A stretch of 64,000 nt of DNA from Candidatus Fukatsuia endosymbiont of Tuberolachnus salignus (GCF_964030845.1 NZ_OZ034983.1:2108001-2172000); one strand, 5' to 3'; shown: positions 43,053-52,669, counted from the first letter of the stretch. Translations and numbers: made by a program. Notes: generated by a model not told the origin, from the letters alone.

Positions 43053-43398
43053 CGTCTCACAACAACGCTACTGGTGTGTTGGTAAGCTTACTTATTAATG
43101 ATGAAAAGTGGAACTGTTAAAATTCCAATGTCAATTAAAGATCATTAATTTTTGAAAAATCACCATCGATATATAACGCATTGGGATCATATAATTTTAT
43201 CGGATGTAATAATAAAGACAACACTTTAAAAAATAATCTATTAAATAATATTTTATTTATATAATAAGCAATAAAACACGATTTTTCATTTATTATGAGT
43301 AAGTTGCCTTTTCATTTTAACCCATCATTTGTGTCATTATACGTCAATATTGCTGTTGCTTACCGAGCAAAAGTTTCTTTGTTAGGTAATAAGGCTCT
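43053..43398. other. AT-rich intergenic stretch with a shared block
   Basis: No gene. 43190-43365 resembles the leader region of the metalloprotease gene (31270-31450). It may be the remnant of a promoter region whose gene has been lost. Confidence 0.45.
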
Positions 43399-43570
43399 AA
43401 GAGCCTGTTCGAAATCTTTTGTGCTCGCCGTATTTTGGTCAAGTAATTCGTCAAAAATGCGCTTAAAATGCTCATTGATTCCCTCTTATTATACAAAAAA
43501 TAAACTGCGCGTTTTCGCCCGTTTTTTCTTCGTCTGAGCGTCACTCAAGAAGATTTGGAACAGATTCTTA
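43399..43570 (+). repeat. ~170-bp inverted-repeat element, left copy
   Basis: Starts GAGCCTGTTCGAAATC and ends GATTTGGAACAGATTC. Its reverse-complement counterpart is at 45001-45170 (shared CTCGCCGT, TAATTCGTC and AAAATGCTC blocks). The ends are inverted repeats of each other, so it is MITE-like. The two copies flank the broken cytR gene. Confidence 0.75.
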
Positions 43571-43655
43571 GTTCGGTATAACCGACTTTTGAGAGACGGC
43601 TTCGCCGTTTAGATACGCCAAATTCGCACAGTTTCGGATTAAGCCTTGTGTAGGC
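43571..43655 (-). pseudogene. IS110 transposase remnant
   Basis: The minus strand reads YTRLNPKLCEFGVSKRRSRL and SKVGYTE, matching AYAGLNPKLCESG...GRSRLSKRGHTE of the Tnp_20 domain. About 25 codons survive. Confidence 0.65.
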
Positions 43656-43763
43656 TATACAGCTACGCAATTTAATTTTGATTAGCACACAAATATGAGC
43701 CATTCCGTATATTTACTCCTCAATGTATCCGTTAGGCAATCAAAATTAAATTGCGCAGCTATA
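43656..43763. repeat. 108-bp palindromic MITE-like element
   Basis: TATACAGCTACGCAATTTAA at the left and its inverse TTAAATTGCGCAGCTATA at the right; the arms, including TTTTGATT/AATCAAAA, pair over about 25 bases. It sits in the IS110 remnant, just outside cytR. Confidence 0.75.
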
Positions 43764-43787
43764 CCACCTATTTGCTGTTACCAAGGT

Positions 43788-44834
43788 TAGCATCTGGGCC
43801 TAGATGTGCTTTTACGAATGATTAATTCGTAATCTAGCAGATAAGAACCCGTTTTCATCCGCTGGCCGCTAAGCTGTTCAAGCAGTAACAACATGGCTTT
43901 CTGACCAATTTGATAGCAAGGCTGTGCCACTGTGGTTAATGGGGGATCGCAATATTGTGATAATTCCAGGTTATCGAATCCTAACTAGTGAAACGTCTTG
44001 TGGGATCTGTAATCCCAGTTTTTTTGCCTGCCAAATTGCGCCAATGGCCATAATATCGTTGTAACAAAATATTGCTGTAGGTGAATGAGGTAATGCCATC
44101 AGCGTGGCGAATGCTTTGGCTCCTGCCTCGTAGCTGCGATCAGCACGAACGATGTACTCATTTCTTATTGTAATACTGTTACGGTGAAGTGCTTGAATAT
44201 AACCTTGCAGACGGTAACAACTAAGTGGAATACACTCTTGCGCGGCAATACAGGCAATACGATGATGGTCCAACTGGCTATGTAAGTAGTCAACGGTTTG
44301 AAAGGCAGCACTGAGATTATCGATATGTACCGTGGACAATTCCAGTTCCGGAACAAACTCATTCACCATGATCATTGGCGGAAAATTCCGTTGCTGCTCT
44401 TTACCAATGTTAAAAGGCAAATTGGAGCCCAAAAGTAACATGCCATCAATCTGCTTGGTAACAATCAGATCGATAAACGTTTGTTCCTGCTGAATTTGTT
44501 GTGCGCAATCTACGATGATCACTAAATAAGCATGATCGACGGCCGTTTTCTTTATGCCCTGAATAATATCAGCAAAAAATGGATCGCTGATATCTGGTAC
44601 GATAACCAAAATATTATGGGATTCATGATGGTTAACATTACGGCATAAGGTATGAGGATAATAACCCACGGTGACAACTGCCTCCTCCACTTTGCGCCGG
44701 GTAAAAATGGAAACTTTTTCTGGGTATGTCAATGTCCGCGACACGGTTGCAGTTGAAACGCCTGCTATTTCGGCAACTTTTTTCATAGTAAGATCTTTCT
44801 TATGTTCCAACGGCTTTCTCCTTGCTCTGGCCAC
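43788..44834 (-). pseudogene. cytR: cytR, frameshifted LacI-family repressor of nucleoside genes
   Basis: Residues 1-283 match E. coli CytR: the LacI-type helix-turn-helix TMKKVAEIAGVSTATVSRTL, then HNILVIVPDISDPFFADIIQ, LIVTKQIDGMLLLGSNLPF and STVHIDNLSAAFQTVDYL. At QDVSL the frame is lost near 43975. The missing C terminus is still readable in another frame (FDNLELSQYCDPPLTTVAQP, then QIGQKAMLLLLEQLSG) down to TAA at 43788. The truncated protein lacks the end of the effector domain, so derepression of deo/nup-type genes is likely. Confidence 0.88.
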
Positions 44835-45000
44835 AAGTCAGCACATTCCTGCCTGTATACCGGGAATAAAGTCAATTTGTTATCTAATATGCATAAAATA
44901 GATGACATAAATGATTTTTTTCGATACAGCTCGCAAAAATCTTATCCCTGTTTGTTACCTATTTTATGCTATTCCATTTATCATGGAACAAATGCAATCT

Positions 45001-45170
45001 TAGAGCCTGTTCCAAATTTTTTTCGCGTTGCTCAGAAGAGGGAAAACTGAGCGAAAGGCCAAGTTTACTTTTTGTACAATAAAAGGGCGTCAAGGAGCAT
45101 TTTGAGCGTGTTTTCGACGAATTACGTGACTAAAACACGGCGAGCACAAGAAATTTCGAATAGGTTCTCA
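45001..45170 (-). repeat. ~170-bp inverted-repeat element, right copy
   Basis: Reverse complement of the element at 43399-43570, with TAGAGCCTGTTCC and ATAGGTTCTCA ends. It ends 26 bases before the recJ start, so it probably carries or affects the recJ promoter. Confidence 0.75.
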
Positions 45171-45196
45171 ATAGATATTTGTAGGTACGGTGGTCA

Positions 45197-46930
45197 GTGA
45201 TAATCAAAACCCAGCTACGTCGTCGTGAAATGACACCTCAATATAAACTGCCGTTGCAATTGCACCCGCTACTGCGCCGCCTGTATGCGGCGCGGGGGGT
45301 TAAAGATGCACAAGAGTTAGAACGGGGTGTAAAAAGCCTACTGGTATGGCAACAACTAGCAGGTATTGACACAGCGGTTAATCTGCTGCAGCAGGCAATG
45401 ACTGAACAGCGGCAGATAATGGTCGTTGGAGATTTTGATGCCGATGGCGCTACCAGCACTGCGCTGGCGGTACTGGCGCTGCGCAGCATGGGTGCGAATA
45501 ACGTGCAATATTTGGTGCCTAACCGTTTCGACGATGGTTATGGTCTTAGCCCTGAGGTGGTCGAGCAAGTTGCTGTCCGAGGTGCAGAATTGATTATCAC
45601 GGTAGACAATGGTATTTCCTCTCACGCCGGTGTCGATCTCGCTCATCAAAAAGGAATACAGGTTCTGGTGACCGATCACCATCTACCTGGGGATGTTTTG
45701 CCCGCTGCCGACGCCATCATTAATCCTAATCTTGCCGATTGTGCTTTCCCTTCTAAATCCCTCGCTGGAGTCGGGGTAACGTTTTACCTCATGCTAGCAT
45801 TGCGCGCTCGTTTGCAAGATAGCGGTTGGTTTGCGCAACAGGCATTGCTGAAACCGAATCTGGCCGAGCTGCTGGATCTTGTCGCTTTAGGCACCGTCGC
45901 TGATGTGGTGCCGCTGGATAGCAATAACCGTATTTTGGTACATCAGGGTTTGAACCGTATCAAGGCAGGGAAATGTCGCCCCGGTATCTGTGCCTTATTG
46001 GACGTTGCTAAACGTGATGCACAACAATTGGTTGCCAGTGACCTGGGATTCTTCATTGCTCCTCGGCTCAATGCAGCGGGACGCCTGGATGATATGTCGA
46101 TTGGTGTGGCATTGTTACTGAGTGACGACCAAGAAGAAGCACGAACACTGGCTCAGGATCTTGATGCGCTTAATCAAACCAGACGTGAGATTGAACGAGG
46201 TATGCAGGCAGAAGCGTTGCAACTCTGTGATCAACTGGAATACAACAGCAACGTGTTGCCCTATGGCATTGCTATGTATCACCAAGAATGGCATCAGGGG
46301 GTGGTAGGTATTCTCGCATCACGCATTAAAGAACGTTTTCATCGGCCAGTCATCGCTTTTGCCCCCGCAGGAGAGGGGATATTGAAAGGCTCGGGGCGAT
46401 CTATTGCCGGTTTACATCTACGCGATGTATTGGAGCGCCTGGATGCAAAAAATCCAGGGCTCATATTAAAATTTGGCGGCCACGCGATGGCGGCAGGGTT
46501 GTCGTTACAGCAAGATAAATTTGAGCAATTTCGACAATGCTTTGCCGATCTCGTCGGCGAAACATTGGATGCCTCACAGCTTGAAGGGATTATTTGGTCC
46601 GATGGGGAGCTGAGCGCAGGCGAATTATCACTGGAAATAGCGGAATTATTGCAAGCAGGGGGGCCTTGGGGACAAGCTTTTCCGGAACCCACTTTTGATG
46701 GTAAATTTCGCATTCTACAACAGCGGCTAGTAGGTGAATGCCATTTAAAGTTAAATTTGCAACCGCTAACCGGTGGCCCCTTACTGGATGGCATCGCTTT
46801 TAATATTGATCCTAAGATATGGCCCAATAATACTGTGCTTGACGTTCATTTGGCTTACAAACTCGACGTTAATGAATTTCGTGGCAAACGTAAGGTTCAA
46901 TTATTGGTGCAACACCTTTGGCCGAGCTAA
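45197..46930 (+). CDS. recJ: Single-strand-specific 5'-3' exonuclease RecJ
   Basis: A 577-residue DHH-family nuclease. N-terminal motifs are MVVGDFDADGATSTALAVLA, ITVDNGISSHAGV, TDHHLPGD (the DHH motif) and GVGVTFYLMLALR. The DHHA1 part has FGGHAMAAGLSL, and KLDVNEFRGKRKVQLLVQHL lies at the C terminus. It resects single strands in recombination and mismatch/base-excision repair. The start is GTG 45197, matching the E. coli start (KxQxQLRRRE). It looks intact. Confidence 0.96.
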   Translation: MIIKTQLRRREMTPQYKLPLQLHPLLRRLYAARGVKDAQELERGVKSLLVWQQLAGIDTAVNLLQQAMTEQRQIMVVGDFDADGATSTALAVLALRSMGANNVQYLVPNRFDDGYGLSPEVVEQVAVRGAELIITVDNGISSHAGVDLAHQKGIQVLVTDHHLPGDVLPAADAIINPNLADCAFPSKSLAGVGVTFYLMLALRARLQDSGWFAQQALLKPNLAELLDLVALGTVADVVPLDSNNRILVHQGLNRIKAGKCRPGICALLDVAKRDAQQLVASDLGFFIAPRLNAAGRLDDMSIGVALLLSDDQEEARTLAQDLDALNQTRREIERGMQAEALQLCDQLEYNSNVLPYGIAMYHQEWHQGVVGILASRIKERFHRPVIAFAPAGEGILKGSGRSIAGLHLRDVLERLDAKNPGLILKFGGHAMAAGLSLQQDKFEQFRQCFADLVGETLDASQLEGIIWSDGELSAGELSLEIAELLQAGGPWGQAFPEPTFDGKFRILQQRLVGECHLKLNLQPLTGGPLLDGIAFNIDPKIWPNNTVLDVHLAYKLDVNEFRGKRKVQLLVQHLWPS

Positions 46931-47279
46931 TACAAGCTCTTATCTCTACATCAGTAAAAAATACCTTTCCTCCTCTATTACGAAAAAATTGCTAATTTCG
47001 GCACTTTTACAAGTGCTATACATTTTTTTACCAAGAATAGATTAATATGACCGCCATTGTTTGTACCTATCTTATTAAAGATAAATTATAGTCATATTGA
47101 GATAGTTTTGTTTATATAAAACGATTATTTTGTCCTAGCCGTTATTTAATCGTAGAAACTGCGTTTCTTTTTATAAACACAGTGATCTATTAAACAAACG
47201 TATCTACTTGCATTAACCACCTTATTAATGGAAGTAACACAGAAAATTTAGGCTAATTAAACTAAGAGATTAGTATCTA
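46931..47279. other. AT-rich intergenic region before hilA
   Basis: No gene. The sequence is very AT-rich, as at silenced horizontally acquired loci, and probably contains the hilA promoter. No specific regulator site can be named. Confidence 0.5.
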
Positions 47280-48938
47280 ATGAATAAAATATTATCTGAC
47301 GTTGAACAATATATTTTTGGTGAATTTACTTTAAGAATGGATGGAATTCTTTATTACCAGGATAAAGAAACCAGTCTGCCACCTAAAGAACTTGGGGTGT
47401 TAATACTCTTGCTTAACTCCGCCGGTGTACTTATTTCTAAAGATGAAATATTAGAAAAAGTGTGGGGAGGTGATGCTGTTGCTGAAGAATCATTGACACG
47501 TTGTGTCTATGTATTACGACGCTTACTGAAGGAAAATAAAAACAATCGCTATATTGATACTATTTATGGTAAAGGCTACCGTTTTACATGCCCAGTCACC
47601 CACGTCTCGCCAGTGAATGAACGTGAATCAAAAAGTGTGCTCGCCGTATTGCTTTTCAAAATGGATAACCCTACTCATTCATCAGTGATGCACGACTTTT
47701 TAATACAGGCGTTATCAAAATATGCGGCACGAGGGCTAAATATTTTGCCTTCAACATTGACCAGCAGTTGTAAAGATTATGATGATATTGTCACTTTATT
47801 GGATAAAACCCAGCCTGATTATTATCTCGCGGGTATGATGATAACCCATAGTATTAAACCTTCGCTACGTATTGAATTAGTACGTACTCGAGATCATTAT
47901 ATCGTTCACCGAGAAAGTTTCACGCTTGATGAGAACATTAATTTTAGTTGTCTTAGTTTGCAATGCCTGATCGACGATTTTCTACCGCGTTATATCCCTT
48001 GTTTAATTAACGGAAAAAATGCGGTTCCACTCATGAAAGAATCAGATACTGCCATTGCTTACCTTAATGGACGCCATCAACTTGATTGTTATACGCCTTC
48101 GAGTGTGAAAAAAGCTTTATCACAATTTTTGCAATGTTTGGATAAAGATCCAAACCATCCACTTTTATTAACCAGTATCGCTGAATGTTATTTGGCAATG
48201 GCAAATTTAGGTTTATTCGCTAAAAAACATGCGCAAATGGAAGCAAAAAGGACGGTAATAAAAGCCTTGTCGAAAGAGCCAGATAATGCTCTAGCCTTAT
48301 CCCTATTAGCGATACTAAATAGTATAAATAAAGAACATTGTGTTGCTGATATTTTATTTCAACAGGCGACATCACTCGCACCATCGAATGCGGCAATTCA
48401 TTATTATCATGCCTGGCATTTACTGCTTGTGGGGCGTATAAAAGAAGCGCTTGATGCGGTACATATCAGTTTGAAATTATTACCGACAAGGGTAGCTTCT
48501 GGCATTCTTAAAATGCTATTAAACTTTATCAATGGTGATGCTACTGCTGCTATTCGCATAGGCAAAAGAAAATTGATTGAACAGGCACCACAACATGCCA
48601 CATTACAAAGTTTTTTGGCGGTTATTCTGGCAAAAGAAGAGCATTATATCGAAGCCATTGAATTAGCCGAAAAAACGAAAGCATCCGCTGAAAACCAAGG
48701 TATTTTATTAGATAATTATCACTATGTGAATTCGCCGAGAGAACATAATCATGGTACGCAAAAAACCGTGCACGATTATTTTATGCAGAATTATTTCATG
48801 AGTGATATTTCAACAGCAGCAAAAAATGCGTCACTTTCTTTGAAATATAAAAAATTATCAACTCCAGTTAAAGAAAAATGTTTTTATAGTCCATTACGAC
48901 ACAACAACACTGTTACTCAATTAAATATAGCTAGCTAA
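47280..48938 (+). CDS. hilA: HilA-like transcriptional activator of the SPI-1-type secretion system
   Basis: A 552-residue protein, the same length as Salmonella HilA (553). Residues ~12-108 are an OmpR/ToxR-type winged helix (LPPKELGVLILLLNSAGVLI, DEILEKVWGGDAVAEESLTR, RYIDTIYGKGYRFTCPV). The rest is a long effector region with a central domain and TPR-like helices (LLTSIAECYLAMANLGLFAK, NAAIHYYHAWHLLLVGRIKE). HilA switches on the prg/org and inv/spa operons. It is followed after 13 bases by iagB, as in Salmonella, and the needle genes come next. Confidence 0.85.
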   Translation: MNKILSDVEQYIFGEFTLRMDGILYYQDKETSLPPKELGVLILLLNSAGVLISKDEILEKVWGGDAVAEESLTRCVYVLRRLLKENKNNRYIDTIYGKGYRFTCPVTHVSPVNERESKSVLAVLLFKMDNPTHSSVMHDFLIQALSKYAARGLNILPSTLTSSCKDYDDIVTLLDKTQPDYYLAGMMITHSIKPSLRIELVRTRDHYIVHRESFTLDENINFSCLSLQCLIDDFLPRYIPCLINGKNAVPLMKESDTAIAYLNGRHQLDCYTPSSVKKALSQFLQCLDKDPNHPLLLTSIAECYLAMANLGLFAKKHAQMEAKRTVIKALSKEPDNALALSLLAILNSINKEHCVADILFQQATSLAPSNAAIHYYHAWHLLLVGRIKEALDAVHISLKLLPTRVASGILKMLLNFINGDATAAIRIGKRKLIEQAPQHATLQSFLAVILAKEEHYIEAIELAEKTKASAENQGILLDNYHYVNSPREHNHGTQKTVHDYFMQNYFMSDISTAAKNASLSLKYKKLSTPVKEKCFYSPLRHNNTVTQLNIAS

Positions 48939-48951
48939 AGGAAATATCAAT

Positions 48952-49383
48952 ATGAAAATATTTGTCTATTTAAATACACTCATCCTGCTTATATTCAGTC
49001 CATTGGCACAAGCAAGTTGTTGGCAGCAAGCAGAAAAAAGTTTTGGTATTGAAGCAAAATTGCTTAAGGCCATTGCACAAGTAGAGTCAGGAATGAAACC
49101 CAATGCAGTTGGTCGCAATAATAATGGCAGTTATGACGTTGGATTGATGCAAATTAACAGTAGCCACTTTCCACGGTTACGTAAACTTGGCATTGATGCA
49201 AAAAAGATGAAAGCAGACCCCTGTTTGTCGGTGCTTGTCGGTGCCTCAATACTCTCTGATATGATGAAAATCTACGGATATTCTTGGGAAGCGGTCGGTG
49301 CTTATAACGCGGGATTACATAAATCTCGTCGTGATCTGAGAATGCGTTATGCTCGTCGTGTATGGACACATTATAACAAATAA
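48952..49383 (+). CDS. iagB: Type III secretion lytic transglycosylase IagB
   Basis: A 143-residue secreted enzyme with a signal peptide (MKIFVYLNTLILLIFSPLAQ, cleaved after ASC-type residues). It has the SLT fold: LLKAIAQVESGMKPNAVGRN with the catalytic Glu, SYDVGLMQINSSHF and WEAVGAYNAGLHKS. It opens peptidoglycan for assembly of the secretion machine. AAAGGA lies before the ATG. Confidence 0.92.
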   Translation: MKIFVYLNTLILLIFSPLAQASCWQQAEKSFGIEAKLLKAIAQVESGMKPNAVGRNNNGSYDVGLMQINSSHFPRLRKLGIDAKKMKADPCLSVLVGASILSDMMKIYGYSWEAVGAYNAGLHKSRRDLRMRYARRVWTHYNK

Positions 49384-49519
49384 AATAAAACATGATGGTC
49401 ATCAGGATAATTGATGAGATTCTTATCAGGATGTGACAAGCGCCATTTGTTAATCTCTCATTATTATATTGACACGGCTAGACTTCACATTGGATTGCTA
49501 AAAAAAGTAATAAGCGATT

Positions 49520-50725
49520 ATGCATAGAGAAATAAAAAAAGAAACCACAGCAGCACAGATCGTTATTCGTTTGCTCAATGGTATGTTAAAGGGCTGTGAA
49601 TTCGATCTAGCGAGCGGTAAAACATTATTTATTGTGGCTAAAGAAAATTAAGTGTTAACACAACAGCATTTACCCATTTTTCCTGAAAATACTATTTTTA
49701 TTCCGGTTACTTCAGCAGGCAGTAATTTTGAAATTAACATTGATGACCAAACGCCAGCCAACGTATTATTACGTGAACTAAATAATGAAGACGATAGCGA
49801 AAAAAATAAGGCAGCGTCGATACTCTTTAACCAAATAATCACCGTTGGCGAAGTCGTTTTTGCGGTCAAAGAAATAAACAGTGAATGGGCAGAAGAAATT
49901 CTGCTTTATCCGGGAAAAGAAAAAGAAAAAACAACGCCCTTGCCATTAGCAAAAAAATCCCGAGCCGCTCTTTGGTGCTCTTTAAGCGCAGTAACATTAA
50001 TTTCGGCAATCATTGTGGCTAATTTTGACTATCGAGACAGTAAGCAAAAACAAAGCGGTGAACTTTCATCCTTGCTCGGTGATAACGAAGGAAAATATCA
50101 TATCTTTCACGGTCATGATGGTTGGATTTATATTCTGGCAAATAATGAAAAAGAAGTGGCATGGGCACGGCAATCTTTGATACGTCTTCATTTTTCTAAG
50201 CCAGTCAGAGTGCTAAGTTTACAAAGTGAAGAACAACGCATTGGATTATGGTTAACTGAAAATTGGCCGACGGTAAAATACCATCGCATCAGAATAGAAA
50301 CACCTCAATCACCCGTAATATTAATCAGTGAAGAGCGCAGTCAGCTTAATGATCAACAGCGGGCACAGCTTATAAAGAATTTGAATCAACAAATTCCCTA
50401 TGCCGAGCAAAGTCAATTGCTAGTGATAAGTGATACAGAAGTCGCTTATCAGGCCGAAGCGGGGATTAAAAAAATGGCCATTCCTTATACCCGCAATGAT
50501 AACAGCGGCAGTGTCACCTTTATTATTCAAGGGTCACTGGATGATGGTCAATTACAACAACTGCGTAGTTTTGTCACCGATTATATGCAAACCTGGGGCG
50601 AACACTATGTGCAATTTTCCGTTGAATTAAAAGATGATTGGCTCAAAGGCAAATCATTTAAATACGGTGATCAGGGTTATATAAAGGTTGCTCCTGGTTA
50701 CTGGTACTTTCCTAAACCTTTATAA
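49520..50725 (+). pseudogene. prgH: prgH (SctD inner-membrane ring protein) with an in-frame stop at codon 44
   Basis: ATG 49520 starts MHREIKKETTAAQIVIRLLN, GMLKGCEFDLASGKTLFIVA, KEN, then TAA at 49649-49651. The same frame continues at once with GTG 49652: LTQQHLPIFPENTIFIPVTS. Salmonella PrgH has one continuous chain here (TLFVVGQSDALTASGQLP...). The rest is complete: a TM segment near ALWCSLSAVTLISAIIVANF, then the periplasmic ring domains ending VQFSVELKDDWLKGKSFKYG and GYWYFPKPL. Restart at GTG 49652 would give a 357-residue protein lacking the first part of the cytoplasmic domain. Whether it is functional is unclear. Confidence 0.85.
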
Positions 50726-50742
50726 ATTTGAGGAAAAATAAA

Positions 50743-51060
50743 ATGTCAACTACTGCACCCACACCAGTTAAAAATGAATATATTAAGGATGTCAATGAAA
50801 TTGTAGAACATTTCAATAACGGAGGCAAAAGTTATTTAGCAGACGTATCTACAGATTTTAATGCTAGTGTAATTTCTGCTCAAGCTAAATATAAAGAAGC
50901 TTTAAATGAATTAAAAAAACCGGGAAACATAGATTCACCATCACATCTGGCTGACTATCAACAAAAACTCAGTACCTATACCATCATCAGAAATGCGCAA
51001 TCTAATACGATAAAAGCACTGAAAGATATTGATATGAGTATTGTGGGTAACTTCCGTTAA
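50743..51060 (+). CDS. prgI: Type III secretion needle protein PrgI (SctF)
   Basis: A 105-residue protein. The C-terminal half matches PrgI closely: LADYQQKLSTYTIIRNAQSN, TIKALKDIDMSIVGNFR (PrgI: LSEYNLYRNAQSNTVKVFKDIDAAIIQNFR). It polymerises into the needle. The N terminus is about 25 residues longer than the 80-residue Salmonella protein. ATG 50743 has GAGG upstream and begins MSTTAPTPVK. It follows prgH by 17 bases. Confidence 0.9.
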   Translation: MSTTAPTPVKNEYIKDVNEIVEHFNNGGKSYLADVSTDFNASVISAQAKYKEALNELKKPGNIDSPSHLADYQQKLSTYTIIRNAQSNTIKALKDIDMSIVGNFR

Positions 51061-51119
51061 CAGAAAGGCAGGGGACTGCCCTGCTTTCTTTTTTTATCTT
51101 TCAATCCATAGAGGTAATC

Positions 51120-51413
51120 ATGCATTCACTAGAAAATATTAAAGGTATGGCGGCTGTTGCTAATGATATTACGCCAGATAACAACCCAATAGTCTCGCTG
51201 GAAGATCGTATGGTTCAGTCTTATGCTACCAATGCGGTAGATTTTTCTGATAGAAGAAATGAAATTTTAGCAAAAATAGCCAATCCTAGGATAAGCACCG
51301 ATGAGCTTGCTCAATTGCAAAAAGAACTTGGTGAATATAATTTTGACGTTTCACTGATATCCGCCCTGACCAAAAAAGTGACCGGTGCAGTAGAAACCTG
51401 TTTACGTGCATGA
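51120..51413 (+). CDS. prgJ: Type III secretion inner rod protein PrgJ (SctI)
   Basis: A 97-residue protein. It shares with PrgJ IVSLEDRMVQSYATNAVDFS and the C-terminal YNFDVSLISALTKKVTGAVE, TCLRA (PrgJ ends YVSMVSTLTRKGVGAVETLLRS). It forms the rod linking needle and export apparatus. GAGGT lies before the ATG. In Salmonella prgK comes next; here it does not. Confidence 0.9.
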   Translation: MHSLENIKGMAAVANDITPDNNPIVSLEDRMVQSYATNAVDFSDRRNEILAKIANPRISTDELAQLQKELGEYNFDVSLISALTKKVTGAVETCLRA

Positions 51414-51482
51414 TTTCGAATAGTCTCTAAGACAAAATATGAATAAAAATATTAACCAAATTTATTACTGTGGCTATTCACT
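51414..51482. other. Junction where prgK and orgA would be expected
   Basis: Only 69 bases separate prgJ from orgB, whereas Salmonella has prgK (SctJ lipoprotein ring) and orgA (SctK sorting-platform protein) here. A 16-codon frame (MNKNINQIYYCGYSLC) is all that is present and resembles neither. This looks like an internal deletion. Confidence 0.7.
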
Positions 51483-52208
51483 ATGTTAAAAAATATTCCC
51501 TTACTTTCTCCTTCAGCGGTACATGAAGGCGTATTACTGACACGGGCACAAGTAACTGGGCAAAAACGGGCAAAAAATATCTTGTCTGAAGCCTTTTGGC
51601 GTGCAAAAAAAATCCTTAAGCAGGCGACAGTAGACGCGGAAAAAATACAAAAGAATGCCTACGCTGAAGGTTATCAACAAGGTGTGATTACTGCGGCACA
51701 GCATATTACGCAATATATTGATGCGAGTCATAATTTAAGTGATAAATTAAACGCGACTTTACAAGTACGGGCCAAAGAAATGTTGTCCAACGCACTGGAC
51801 CACCCTGATTTACTGATTATTCTGGTAGATGAATGGTTGCATAAATTAGATAAAGAACAGGTTGATAATGCGCCTGTATTACATTTAATCCTGCCAACCT
51901 ATGCCAAAAAAAGACATGCTCAATTGTTGCAATTTCTTCATGAAACTTGGAGTAAACCGATAAACATTGAATACCATGAAGAAACCAGGTTTGTCATTAA
52001 ATACGCTGATCACATTGCTGAATTTGTTCCCGATGAATTTCTTGAACAAGCCGTTACCGGTTTATCACTGGCCAATGAGGCGATGACAGAATGCCGCCAA
52101 CTCTCACAAAATGCTTTACAACAACTGAGAGAGGTTTTTCAAACAAAATTTGACGCTGCTCAATTAAACAATGACACAGATGTAAAGACTGAGAAGGAAA
52201 AGCTATGA
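51483..52208 (+). CDS. orgB: OrgB-like type III secretion stator (SctL)
   Basis: A 241-residue FliH/SctL-type protein. It has an N-terminal segment (LLSPSAVHEGVLLTRAQVTG), a helical stalk (ILKQATVDAEKIQKNAYAEG, YQQGVITAAQHITQYI) and a C-terminal globular part (LIILVDEWLHKL, ETRFVIKYADHIAEFVPDEF). It links the secretion ATPase to the sorting platform. Its stop overlaps the next start as ATGA. Identification rests on length, architecture and position. Confidence 0.75.
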   Translation: MLKNIPLLSPSAVHEGVLLTRAQVTGQKRAKNILSEAFWRAKKILKQATVDAEKIQKNAYAEGYQQGVITAAQHITQYIDASHNLSDKLNATLQVRAKEMLSNALDHPDLLIILVDEWLHKLDKEQVDNAPVLHLILPTYAKKRHAQLLQFLHETWSKPINIEYHEETRFVIKYADHIAEFVPDEFLEQAVTGLSLANEAMTECRQLSQNALQQLREVFQTKFDAAQLNNDTDVKTEKEKL

Positions 52209-52669
52209 TAGAGTCTATTGGTGGGGTATTTTATGATTCAGGCTCGGTTTCATCGAATGAAAGCAAGCCTCCTCTGCGACTGAGGGATAGAATTAAAACG
52301 TTAATGGATGATCTTGATAAAAATGCCACCCGTCCTGATGATTTTGATGCTAGATCCCAGGGATTAAAAGAAGCTTTCTATCGGTTTGAGTCTGATTATA
52401 AAAAATCCGCTATAGATTCTGCTAAAGAGTCTTACCGAGAACCCCAAAGGATAAGAATATTGAGGCAATCTTTTAAAGAAAAGGTTATCTCTGAGGCAAA
52501 ACTTGACGATAGACTCAAGGCACAAGATGCCGCTAAAGATGATGATAAAATCATGGAAAGCTTCGGCTTTAAGACCTTGTATAAACCTTGGATGTCGGAG
52601 ATTATGACGTCGAGTACTGCGCCTAGTAATGAAGAAGATTGGGGATCGAAGGATGAAGAAGAGTGGTAA
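52205..52669 (+). CDS. Type III secretion locus protein in the orgC position
   Basis: A 154-residue charged, mainly helical protein (PPLRLRDRIKTLMDDLDKNA, LKEAFYRFESDYKKSAIDSA), with an acidic tail ending SKDEEEW. Start and stop overlap both neighbours, so it is part of the operon. In Salmonella orgC (needle-assembly factor, ~150 residues) follows orgB; length and position fit, but sequence similarity was not recognised from memory. Confidence 0.5.
   Translation: MIESIGGVFYDSGSVSSNESKPPLRLRDRIKTLMDDLDKNATRPDDFDARSQGLKEAFYRFESDYKKSAIDSAKESYREPQRIRILRQSFKEKVISEAKLDDRLKAQDAAKDDDKIMESFGFKTLYKPWMSEIMTSSTAPSNEEDWGSKDEEEW

Noticed and set aside
46339..46827. A 162-codon minus-strand frame inside recJ
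   Set aside because: Low-complexity antisense shadow (Ser/Pro/Cys-rich) of a conserved gene, with no start signal.
51414..51482. Short frame MNKNINQIYYCGYSLC as a possible residual OrgA or PrgK
   Set aside because: Sixteen codons with no similarity to either protein. Listed only as a deletion junction.
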